A stretch of DNA of 64,000 bases from Flavobacteriales bacterium (GTDB lineage: Bacteria > Bacteroidota > Bacteroidia > Flavobacteriales_D > Sanyastnellaceae), in assembly GCA_002862785.1 (NCBI GenBank), contig PKDZ01000039.1:1-64000 (forward strand), in the 5' to 3' direction. Numbering within the stretch: the stretch's first letter is position 1; each line of letters starts with the position of its first letter. Position numbers and translations under genes: made by a program. Of the stretch, positions 34,586-41,365 are shown piece after piece. A model generated the notes under the pieces. It saw only the letters and a list, made by a program, of their open reading frames with translations. It did not search any database and had not been told where the DNA came from.

Positions 34586-35995
34586 TCAATCGTACTTCCT
34601 CGGCACCAGCCACTGGTTCTTGAAGAACGGGTGGAGGGTGAAGCCGACCGTCGCGCCGAAACTGCGCTCCCGCAGGCCGAGAGGGTTGTCTCCCGCTTGG
34701 AGGGTGCGCCACTGGAAGGCGAGGTCGAGGCTCGACCCCGAGCGGGATCCCAGCATCGGGAGAGACCAGCCGAGGCTCATGGTGGAGGAAGCGAGATCGC
34801 CTTCGTTCGTGGTCATGGTGCCCGAGGTGGTCCGCCAGCCCAGGGAGTAGGTCGCACGTTGCCACATGCCCTTGGCATCGTCGAGACCACGGGGCGTGAT
34901 GGAGGCGCCCAAGGCTGCGGTCCGAGAATTCGCAAAGGCCACTCCGGGGTCCAGCCAGTCGCCTGGGACAGATGACCAAGGGGCCTGCTCCCATTCCGCT
35001 CCGACCCGGATTCTCATGCCGGATTCGGTGTTGCGTTCGAGCTCCGCTCCAGCGGACCAGGACAAGGGCAGATCGATGTCGTGCACGGTCTCCTCCTGGT
35101 ACACCGAATCCACCTCGAGTGGTCCGGTGGACAGGGTCTGCCATGAAGCCCAACGGATCACCCGGTCGATGCGGTGGCCCCGCCCGAGCTGGGCGAATCC
35201 ACCGAATCGGAGCAGGGTGCTGGCCACCAGTTTGTGGTCCCGGTCGAAGCGCGACCCCAGCAGGCGTTCGTGACCGAATCCGACCGTCAAACCACCTGAT
35301 CGGTGAGCCTCCTCGGTCTCCACGCGGGTGTCGAGGTAGATGGGATTGGCGATGTCGATGGTGCGGGACCGAAGCAGCGACCCAAACCGTTGCTCATACC
35401 GGGCGCCGAGCGCGGTCACATGGGAAATGATGCGCGAACTGTCGGCCTTGGCCATTTCGGTGCCCTCGAACCGCTTCCACTTCGTGCCCTCCCACCGCCG
35501 GGCATATCCGAAGTGGGATTGGGCCAGTCCGCCTTCCCCGGCATAGGAGATGCGGTATTCGTCCGCGATGTCGTCGGTCCGAATCTGGGAGACATCATAT
35601 CCCGCATTGGACCAGGGTTGGAGACCAAAGGTGATGGCGCCCTTCCCGCCAGCGCGCTTGAGGGCGAAGGCCACTTGGGTCAGCCCGCCGACCTCGCCGC
35701 GGGTGGCACTGTCTCCTTCCATGATTTTCTCCGTCCGGAGACCGAATCCTCCGGCAAACGTGGTGCGGGTCAGGTAGGCGGCCGCGGCGGGGTTCCGGGT
35801 GTTCAAATGGTGGCGGTCCATCCAGGCCGCTCCGAGCTGTCCCATTCCCATCTGGGGTGCTGAGGCCCCGGATTGCAGGTCTCCGAAGGCAAACCGGGAG
35901 TAGGGGGAGTGGGTCGTCTGTCCCCATGCTGCGGTGCATCCGATGGCGAGCCAAAGGACCGAGCAGAGGACGAGGAAGGCGTGGCGGAAGGTCAT
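34586..35995 (-). CDS. Putative outer-membrane beta-barrel protein
   Basis: 469 residues. Signal peptide (FRHAFLVLCSVLWLAIGCTAAWGQ), then THSPYSRFAFGDLQSG, a motif I associate with FadL-like or PorV-like outer-membrane proteins of Bacteroidota, and amphipathic beta strands with glycine/aromatic spacing (AITFGLQPWSNAGYDV). Its start overlaps the coaX stop by four bases (ATGA). Proteins of this type always accompany coaX and the TPR gene in the phylum; the role is unknown, perhaps a transporter or T9SS-related scaffold. Confidence 0.8.
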   Translation of the reverse strand: MTFRHAFLVLCSVLWLAIGCTAAWGQTTHSPYSRFAFGDLQSGASAPQMGMGQLGAAWMDRHHLNTRNPAAAAYLTRTTFAGGFGLRTEKIMEGDSATRGEVGGLTQVAFALKRAGGKGAITFGLQPWSNAGYDVSQIRTDDIADEYRISYAGEGGLAQSHFGYARRWEGTKWKRFEGTEMAKADSSRIISHVTALGARYEQRFGSLLRSRTIDIANPIYLDTRVETEEAHRSGGLTVGFGHERLLGSRFDRDHKLVASTLLRFGGFAQLGRGHRIDRVIRWASWQTLSTGPLEVDSVYQEETVHDIDLPLSWSAGAELERNTESGMRIRVGAEWEQAPWSSVPGDWLDPGVAFANSRTAALGASITPRGLDDAKGMWQRATYSLGWRTTSGTMTTNEGDLASSTMSLGWSLPMLGSRSGSSLDLAFQWRTLQAGDNPLGLRERSFGATVGFTLHPFFKNQWLVPRKYD

Positions 35996-36759
35996 GCGGT
36001 CAATGCGTTCAGGAGGCGTGCCGTGCCAGTCAAGACGAGATTCGGGTCCGCGAAAGTCTGCCATCCTCCGATGCCGTCAAAATGGTCGGCGTCCCCGCCC
36101 GTCAGGATGGGCTGTGCACAGGGGTCCAGCTCCATGAGGGCCCGTGCAGTCGCCGTGACGGCTTCGCGGATGGCCCAAGGAATCCCGGCTTCGATGGCCT
36201 GACGTGTGGATTGGCCGAGGGCCCCCTCAGCGCCACGCCGTCCGGGCCAACCGTCGACGTTCTTCTCGAGGACTGGCAGTCCTGCTGCCGCCAGCGAGGC
36301 CGCCTGCAGGGTGAGACCGGGCAGGATGGCCCCTCCCCTCCATCGGCCAGGGGAGAGCAGGTCGACAGTGATGCAGGTCCCGGCATCAATGATGACAAAG
36401 CTCCCTCCGGGGTCGCGCTGGTGGCAGGCCACGGCCGCGGCGAGGCGGTCGGCCCCAGCTTCGCCCTCAGCGTAGTCGATGGCAAACGGGGCCACTTCGA
36501 CGGGATGGACCCGAATCGGGTCGCCCCCCAGAATGGCAGGCAGCCAGTCGGGGAAGTGCACGGCGCGTGCGGCCGGCGTGGCAGGGCGGTCCAGCATGCC
36601 GGCCTGAATGGCGCCGGCATCCCGACTGGCCATCCAAGCCCGGAAGGCAGTTTCTGCTTCGCTCCATTCAGCCGAATGAATCGGTCCGGGTTTCCCGCCT
36701 AGGAGCTCCCCCCATTTGAGGCGACTCCCGCCCGCATCGAGCACCAGGGTCACCGCCAT
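35992..36759 (-). CDS. coaX: Type III pantothenate kinase
   Basis: 255 residues, ASKHA fold. It phosphorylates pantothenate in CoA synthesis. Start motif LVLDAGGSRLKWG (phosphate 1), GADRLAAAVACHQ, and IIDAGTCITVDLL (phosphate 2) with GGAILPGLTLQAASL are diagnostic. The start at 36759 lies 10 bases inside the 3' end of the GldE-GldD gene, so translation is probably coupled. Residues for the ATP lid look normal; the family does not need the type I/II Walker motif. Confidence 0.93.
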   Translation of the reverse strand: MAVTLVLDAGGSRLKWGELLGGKPGPIHSAEWSEAETAFRAWMASRDAGAIQAGMLDRPATPAARAVHFPDWLPAILGGDPIRVHPVEVAPFAIDYAEGEAGADRLAAAVACHQRDPGGSFVIIDAGTCITVDLLSPGRWRGGAILPGLTLQAASLAAAGLPVLEKNVDGWPGRRGAEGALGQSTRQAIEAGIPWAIREAVTATARALMELDPCAQPILTGGDADHFDGIGGWQTFADPNLVLTGTARLLNALTA

Positions 36760-38657
36760 GCCATGTGATTGAGCAAGTATTCGACGTCCTGCCCCAATCG
36801 GGCCACGACCGGAGCCAGGGAGTCGGCGTTGGGCCGGAGCTCGAAATACAGAGCGCCCCGGAGGAACCGGTCGCGTCCATCGGTGCAGAGGAATTGGAGG
36901 GGACTGGCGGCATCCCCGGCGATGTTCCACCGCAGCGCGGTGCCTCCATCGGGACGGTCGGACTGCTGGATGCGGATGGCGTCGGCCTTGATCTCGTGTT
37001 CGTAAGCCAGTTGGAAGGCGTCCTCCATGACCGGATCGAGCTTCACGCCTCCCGCATAGGTACAGTGGATGCGGGCAGAAAACTTCGGATAGACCAGGTT
37101 GAACCAGCAGCTGTCGGGGGCAAAATCCTGCACGGGTTCGAGCTGGGCCTCCCCGGAGAGAGGGAAGTCCAGCGGGCAATCGAGGGAGATGGTGCGGTAG
37201 ACCGTGTCGTGCAGGGCAATTCGGAAATACCCCTTGGGACGCGGGACGGGCGGGTCGCCCCCGCACCCCGTGACCAGGAAGCCTCCGGCGAGGAGGAAGA
37301 GGAGGAGCGCACGTAGTTGGCCGCCTCCCGCGCGGTCCGGGTCTCCGTCGGAGGGGTCATCCGCACCGTCCTCGGGCAGACTCACCTTGACCTGAAGGAC
37401 CCGCCGCCGGTCGACAGCCTCAGCCACGAGGGTTGTGCCATGGAATTCGATCCGCTCGCCGGGCTTGGGGAGCCGGGCCATTTGTTCCACAATGAACCCG
37501 CCAAGGGTGTCACTTTCCCCTTTGGCCATTTCGAATTCCGAGCCGTCGATGCCGAGGATGCGGTAGGCATCCACCAGTGCGGTTTTGCCCTGGAAGACGA
37601 CCGTGTGCTCGTTGATGCGGGAGTAGAGGATGTCCTCGTCATCGAATTCATCGGAAATGTCGCCCACGATTTCCTCGATGACATCCTCCAGGGTCACGAT
37701 GCCGCTCGTCCCGCCGTATTCGTCCACGACGATGGCCAGGTGGACCTTCATGCTCTGGAAATCCCGGAGAAGGTCGTCGATCATCCGGTTCTCCGGGACA
37801 AAGAAGGGTTGGCGCAAGAGCGCATTCCAATCCATCTCCTCCTCGTTGCGGTGGGCGAGGAGGTCCTTGGCGTACAGGATGCCCTTGATCTGGTCCAGGC
37901 CTTCGGTGTGGATGGGAACGCGGCTGAAACCGCATTCGGCCATCTGGGCTTTGAGTTCAGGCCAGGCGAGGTCGTGGGAGAATGCCGTGACGTCCGTCCG
38001 AGGGGTCATGATTTGCTTGACGTCTTTGGACCCGAAGTTGACGATGCCGCTCAGGATGCGGTTTTCCTCGTCCGTCCGGTCCTCGGAATCGGTGACCTGC
38101 ACAGCGTGTTCAAGGTCTTCCACAGACAATTCGGGCGGGGCCGTATCCACCCGCGAAGCGAGTGCCCCTGCGAGGGCGTTCATCGGTTGCCAGGCGGGAC
38201 GGAGGACCGTCCGGGCCATGCGGAGCGGACGGGCCATGGTGCGCGCAAGACCCAACGGGTTGCGGTTGGCATAGACCTTCGGCAGCACCTCCCCGAACAG
38301 CACGATCAGAAAGGTGACGCCGAACACCTGGAGCAGTACGCTGAGCCAGGGCGGCAGGGCCGGCAACCAGTGCTGCATCAGGACGGTGGAGAGCAGGATG
38401 ATCAGAATGTTGACCGCGTTGTTCAGCACGAGGATGGTGGCGAGGAGCTGGCGGGGCCCCTGTCCGTTCCCGGGTCCCTCGAGCAAATCGAGAACCGCCT
38501 TCGACCGTTCATCTTCAGCCTCCGCTGCGGTGGCGCGGTCGGTCGGGCCGAGGGAGAAAAAGGCGATTTCACTTCCGGAAACAAAGGCACTGACCACAAG
38601 CAGCAGCAGGGACGCAGTGGCGGCAAGCCAGATGATGCCGGGGGTCAATTCCGCCAT
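36750..38657 (-). CDS. gldE-gldD: GldE-GldD fusion: gliding/T9SS-associated CNNM-CBS membrane protein joined to the GldD lipoprotein domain
   Basis: 635 residues in one frame. Residues 1-~428 are GldE: four hydrophobic segments (AATASLLLLVVSAFVSGSEIAFF onward), CBS pair (KQIMTPRTDV, VVDEYGGTSGIVTLEDVIEEI) and a CorC_HlyC domain. After a D/G-rich linker (429-447) comes a hydrophobic helix ending in the lipobox LVTGC (Cys465), then GldD: PVPRPKGYFRI, CWFNLVYPKFSARIH, FLRGALYFELRPNADSL. In Flavobacterium johnsoniae these are two adjacent genes, and GldD is an essential gliding lipoprotein. No ATG, GTG or TTG stands near the expected GldD start. The helix may act as a fifth membrane span or an internal lipoprotein signal. 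Confidence 0.9.
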   Translation of the reverse strand: MAELTPGIIWLAATASLLLLVVSAFVSGSEIAFFSLGPTDRATAAEAEDERSKAVLDLLEGPGNGQGPRQLLATILVLNNAVNILIILLSTVLMQHWLPALPPWLSVLLQVFGVTFLIVLFGEVLPKVYANRNPLGLARTMARPLRMARTVLRPAWQPMNALAGALASRVDTAPPELSVEDLEHAVQVTDSEDRTDEENRILSGIVNFGSKDVKQIMTPRTDVTAFSHDLAWPELKAQMAECGFSRVPIHTEGLDQIKGILYAKDLLAHRNEEEMDWNALLRQPFFVPENRMIDDLLRDFQSMKVHLAIVVDEYGGTSGIVTLEDVIEEIVGDISDEFDDEDILYSRINEHTVVFQGKTALVDAYRILGIDGSEFEMAKGESDTLGGFIVEQMARLPKPGERIEFHGTTLVAEAVDRRRVLQVKVSLPEDGADDPSDGDPDRAGGGQLRALLLFLLAGGFLVTGCGGDPPVPRPKGYFRIALHDTVYRTISLDCPLDFPLSGEAQLEPVQDFAPDSCWFNLVYPKFSARIHCTYAGGVKLDPVMEDAFQLAYEHEIKADAIRIQQSDRPDGGTALRWNIAGDAASPLQFLCTDGRDRFLRGALYFELRPNADSLAPVVARLGQDVEYLLNHMAWR

Positions 38658-38658
38658 G

Positions 38659-39066
38659 TCAGAGGGGGAGTGCCGAGGCGTCAATGGGGTGGGGCCCCTG
38701 ACCTTCCTGGGTTTCGGAAGGGGCTTCCTTGCGGGCCGAACCCCCAAGCATATCCATGCGGTCGGCGACGATCTCGACCGTCCGATGCTCCGTGCCGCCA
38801 GCGTCTTGCCATGTCCTCGTGCGCAGTTTGCCCTCGATGTAGACCCGGTCGCCTTTGTGGAGGTGCTCTTCGGCGATTTCCGCGAGCTGGCGCCAAAGGA
38901 CCACGCGGTGCCATTCGGTCCGTTCTCGGAGGTGGCCCTCGGCATCCTTGTGGCGCTCGGATGTCGCGATGGACAGCGTGCTCATGGCCCGCCCGCCTTC
39001 GAACCAACGGGTCTCAGGATCGCGTCCCAAGCGGCCTATGAGCATCACCTTGTTCAGTCCGGACAT
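38659..39066 (-). CDS. ssb: Single-stranded DNA-binding protein
   Basis: 135 residues. OB-fold core (1-~105): NKVMLIGRLGRDPE, EWHRVVLW, GDRVYIEGKLRTRTWQD. The C-terminal tail is short and ends PIDASALPL, lacking the acidic DDLPF/DDDIPF tip that recruits partner proteins; only a lone Asp and a terminal LPL remain. One base separates its stop from the GldE start, matching the ssb-gldE-gldD order of the phylum. A second SSB may exist elsewhere. The start at 39066 is preceded almost at once by a TATTTTG box. Confidence 0.92.
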   Translation of the reverse strand: MSGLNKVMLIGRLGRDPETRWFEGGRAMSTLSIATSERHKDAEGHLRERTEWHRVVLWRQLAEIAEEHLHKGDRVYIEGKLRTRTWQDAGGTEHRTVEIVADRMDMLGGSARKEAPSETQEGQGPHPIDASALPL

Positions 39067-39072
39067 GAATGG

Positions 39073-39079
39073 CAAAATA
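39073..39079 (-). promoter_or_regulatory. TATTTTG, candidate -7 box for ssb
   Basis: Minus-strand TATTTTG ends 6 bases before the ssb ATG, in the 48-base gap after mutY. It implies a nearly leaderless transcript for the ssb-gldED-coaX unit. Confidence 0.4.
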
Positions 39080-39114
39080 CCGAAGGGAAAGGGGTTGAGA
39101 AGGGTGAAAAGACC

Positions 39115-40158
39115 TCAATTCTTCACAGCCCGGCTCCGGAGCTCCGGCAGGACCTTGTCCACCATTCGGGGCCAGGCGCGGTCGGCATCATCAAGGGGAA
39201 TCCAGCTCCCTCCCGGGTGGCAACGGGCGAGGTCGGAGGCCGCGTCGCCGGTGTGCAGGTGGAACCAGCCTGTGAGCCGGCGGTGGGTGAGGATGTGGTC
39301 AACAGGACCCCAGACCGATTGTGGATCCCGGTCGCGTCCCGCCCCTTCCGTCAAGGTGGCAGGGAACGATTCGAGCCCACCCCAGATGCCCCGGTCTGGG
39401 CGGCGTTCTACCCACCATTCCCATCGGGAATCGACCTTCCGGATTGCGACGTCGAAGTCGACGGTCATGGTCACCTGTTTCTTCTTGGGCTGCTTGACCG
39501 GCCGGTCGGCCCAGGTACCCCGTTGGCGTGCCAGGCAGGCCTCGCGCACTGGGCAGTCCGGGCAGGCTGGATTTCGAGGCTTGCAGACCAAGGCCCCCAA
39601 TTCCATCCACGCTTGATTGGACGCGCCAGGGGTCGCCTCAGAGACCAAGGCCTCCGACCACGCGCGGATGGCGTCGCGTCCGGATTTGCGATCGACAGGG
39701 TCGGCGATGTCGAAGAGCCGGGACAGCACGCGCTGGACATTGCCGTCCACGACGGGCACGGCCTCGCCGTGGCAGATGCTGGCGATGGCCGCCGCTGTGT
39801 AGTCCCCGATGCCGGGGAGCGCCCGCCAATCAGCCGCGAGGATGGGCAGCTGTCCGTCGCGCTGGTCCATCACCGCTTTGGCCGCCGCGTGGAGATTCCG
39901 AGCGCGGCTGTAATAGCCCAGTCCCTTCCAGGACCGCATGACCGACTCGATGGGGGCCTCGGCGAGATCCTTCACGGTCGGATACTGCTCGAGGAAGCGG
40001 TGCCAATAGGCGGTCCCGGTTTCGACTCGCGTCTGCTGCAGGATGACCTCGGAGAGCCAAGTGGCATAGGGATGGGGAGACTCTCGCCAAGGAAGGGGCC
40101 GGGCATGGACGCGGTACCATTCGAGCAGTTGGCGGGTGATGGGATGAAGGTCCGGCAC
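39115..40158 (-). CDS. mutY: A/G-specific adenine glycosylase MutY
   Basis: 347 residues if the GTG at 40158 is used (a TTG at 40167 is also possible); there is no in-frame ATG at the right place. It removes adenine opposite 8-oxoG. Motifs: EVILQQTRVETG (catalytic Glu), helix-hairpin-helix LPGIGDYTAAAIASI, VPVVDGNVQRVLSR (catalytic Asp), and the iron-sulfur ligands C-x6-C-x2-C-x5-C in CKPRNPACPDCPVREAC. A Nudix-like C-terminal domain recognises 8-oxoG (~230-340). The frame remains open upstream through the hup region, which is rejected. Divergent from hup. Confidence 0.94.
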   Translation of the reverse strand: MPDLHPITRQLLEWYRVHARPLPWRESPHPYATWLSEVILQQTRVETGTAYWHRFLEQYPTVKDLAEAPIESVMRSWKGLGYYSRARNLHAAAKAVMDQRDGQLPILAADWRALPGIGDYTAAAIASICHGEAVPVVDGNVQRVLSRLFDIADPVDRKSGRDAIRAWSEALVSEATPGASNQAWMELGALVCKPRNPACPDCPVREACLARQRGTWADRPVKQPKKKQVTMTVDFDVAIRKVDSRWEWWVERRPDRGIWGGLESFPATLTEGAGRDRDPQSVWGPVDHILTHRRLTGWFHLHTGDAASDLARCHPGGSWIPLDDADRAWPRMVDKVLPELRSRAVKN

Positions 40159-40212
40159 GAGGAGCAATTTGCAAATGGTTTCCGAAGGCGCGGCAGAGTG
40201 GACGGGTTGCCC

Positions 40213-40220
40213 TATTTTTG
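40213..40220 (+). promoter_or_regulatory. TATTTTTG, -7 promoter box for hup
   Basis: An exact match to the Bacteroidota TAnnTTTG element, 67 bases before the hup ATG in the 129-base gap between mutY and hup. No clear -33 TTTG is seen at the usual spacing. Confidence 0.5.
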
Positions 40221-40287
40221 CCGGCCCAATCCAACAGGATTTCAACCCTTTGAGTTTCAAAGCATCAGCAAAGTGACGGACAAGAAG

Positions 40288-40578
40288 ATGACGAAAGCGG
40301 ACCTCGTGAGCCGCATCTCCGACAAGACGGGAATTGAGCGCCAGGACGTGCAGGCCACGGTTGAGGCCTTCATGGAATCCGTGCGGGATTCCCTCGAGCA
40401 GGGACACAATGTTTACCTCCGTGGATTCGGCAGTTTCGTGATCAAGCGCCGGGCCAAGAAGACCGGTCGTGACATCCTCAAGAACCAGACCATCGAAATC
40501 CCAGCCCACAACATTCCTTCCTTCAAGCCCGCGAAGAGCTTCATGGAGAATGTGAAGGCCAAGGTGTCCGCCAACTGA
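40288..40578 (+). CDS. hup: HU/IHF-family DNA-binding protein
   Basis: 96 residues. TKADLVSRISDKTG at the N-terminus, the DNA-arm segment VYLRGFGSFVIKRRAKKTGRD and IPAHNIPSFKPAKSF are the Bacteroidota HU pattern. It is a nucleoid protein that bends DNA. The start at MTKADLV is preceded by a long in-frame open stretch that overlaps mutY antisense and is not coding. Followed 9 bases later by the TPR gene. Confidence 0.95.
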   Translation: MTKADLVSRISDKTGIERQDVQATVEAFMESVRDSLEQGHNVYLRGFGSFVIKRRAKKTGRDILKNQTIEIPAHNIPSFKPAKSFMENVKAKVSAN

Positions 40579-40587
40579 TTCCGCCGC

Positions 40588-41199
40588 ATGTCCACCGCAC
40601 CTGAACGCCGCTCGATTCTGCCCTTCGTCATCGGAGGGTTGTGTGTCGTGCTGGCCGCCTTGGTGTGGCAGGTGATCCCTCGGCAGCCGGCCAGCCTCGC
40701 CGCCGAGGAGATTCCCACCTCACTCGAGGAGGCCTCCCCAGCGGATCCCGTGGCCTCCGCCGTCGAAAAAGTCCGGGGCGCCAATCCCATGGCGGGCATC
40801 CTCGAGTTGAAGGCCCTCGCCGAGGCCGAGCCGCCCAACGTGGACGCGGTCATCGAGCTCGGGCGTTTCAGCATCCAATCCGGCCAACTGGACAAGGCGA
40901 AGGAGCGCTTCGTCCAGGCCATCGATCTCGCGCCGGATCGCGCGGAACCCCTGGTCCAACTCGGCATGCTCGAGCTGGACGGAGGGAACCCCGCCGAGGC
41001 CTTGATCCATTTCGAACGGGCCGTGCTGGTGGACAGCACAGCCCACAACGCCTGGTTCTTCCAGGCACAATGCCACGAGCGCCTCGGCAATCCGGGCTTG
41101 GCACTCGCCGGTTACCAACGTTTTCTCCCCCTGTCCCCGGATACCATTATTGAGCAGGCGGTCCGCCAACGCATTGACCTCCTGCTACAGAACACATAA
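40588..41199 (+). CDS. Membrane-anchored TPR protein
   Basis: 203 residues. One N-terminal membrane helix (ILPFVIGGLCVVLAALVWQVI) and a periplasmic C-terminal domain with about three TPR motifs (ELGRFSIQSGQLDKAKERF; LGMLELDGGNPAEALIHFERA; QAQCHERLGNPGLALAGYQRF). It lies between hup and the basic peptide/rng genes as in other Bacteroidota. Function unknown. Confidence 0.85.
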   Translation: MSTAPERRSILPFVIGGLCVVLAALVWQVIPRQPASLAAEEIPTSLEEASPADPVASAVEKVRGANPMAGILELKALAEAEPPNVDAVIELGRFSIQSGQLDKAKERFVQAIDLAPDRAEPLVQLGMLELDGGNPAEALIHFERAVLVDSTAHNAWFFQAQCHERLGNPGLALAGYQRFLPLSPDTIIEQAVRQRIDLLLQNT

Positions 41200-41211
41200 A
41201 ATCATCTGACC

Positions 41212-41304
41212 ATGCCCAGTGGAAAGAAGCGCAAGCGCCATAAGATGGCCGTGCACAAGAAGAAGAAGCGTCTCCGTAAGAACCGTCACAAGAAGAAGAA
41301 GTGA
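41212..41304 (+). CDS. 30-residue basic ribosome-associated peptide (AURKAIP1/COX24, mS38/bS22-like)
   Basis: The translation is MPSGKKRKRHKM followed by AVHKKKKRLRKNRHKKKK; over half the residues are Lys or Arg. The K-R-x-K-H-K-M...H-K-x-K-K-R motif is that of the mitochondrial mS38 (AURKAIP1/COX24) family, to which the small-subunit protein bS22 of mycobacteria is related; short members are annotated in Bacteroidota next to rng. It is probably a ribosomal or ribosome-maturation peptide. The start is 12 bases after the TPR stop. Conserved neighbours and the family motif support a real gene despite the tiny size. Confidence 0.82.
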   Translation: MPSGKKRKRHKMAVHKKKKRLRKNRHKKKK

Positions 41305-41317
41305 CGTCCACCGGCGG

Positions 41318-41345
41318 GTGCCGATCGGGCTCGTGCCCGTGGCAC
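41318..41345 (+). other. Two-tier stem-loop between the basic peptide gene and rng
   Basis: Lower stem GTGCC/GGCAC and upper stem CGGGC/GCCCG with a TCGT loop and small internal bulge, ending 20 bases before the rng GTG start. There is no T run, so it is not a classic terminator. It could be an RNA-processing or autoregulatory site for RNase G, which is only a suggestion. Confidence 0.35.
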
Positions 41346-41365
41346 ACGCCCTCTTTACGTGACGC

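Noticed and set aside
37263..37400. Separate GldD gene start inside the GldE-GldD frame
   Set aside because: No ATG, GTG or TTG lies in frame between the CorC domain and the lipobox helix, and the linker is continuous, so a fusion is the simpler reading.
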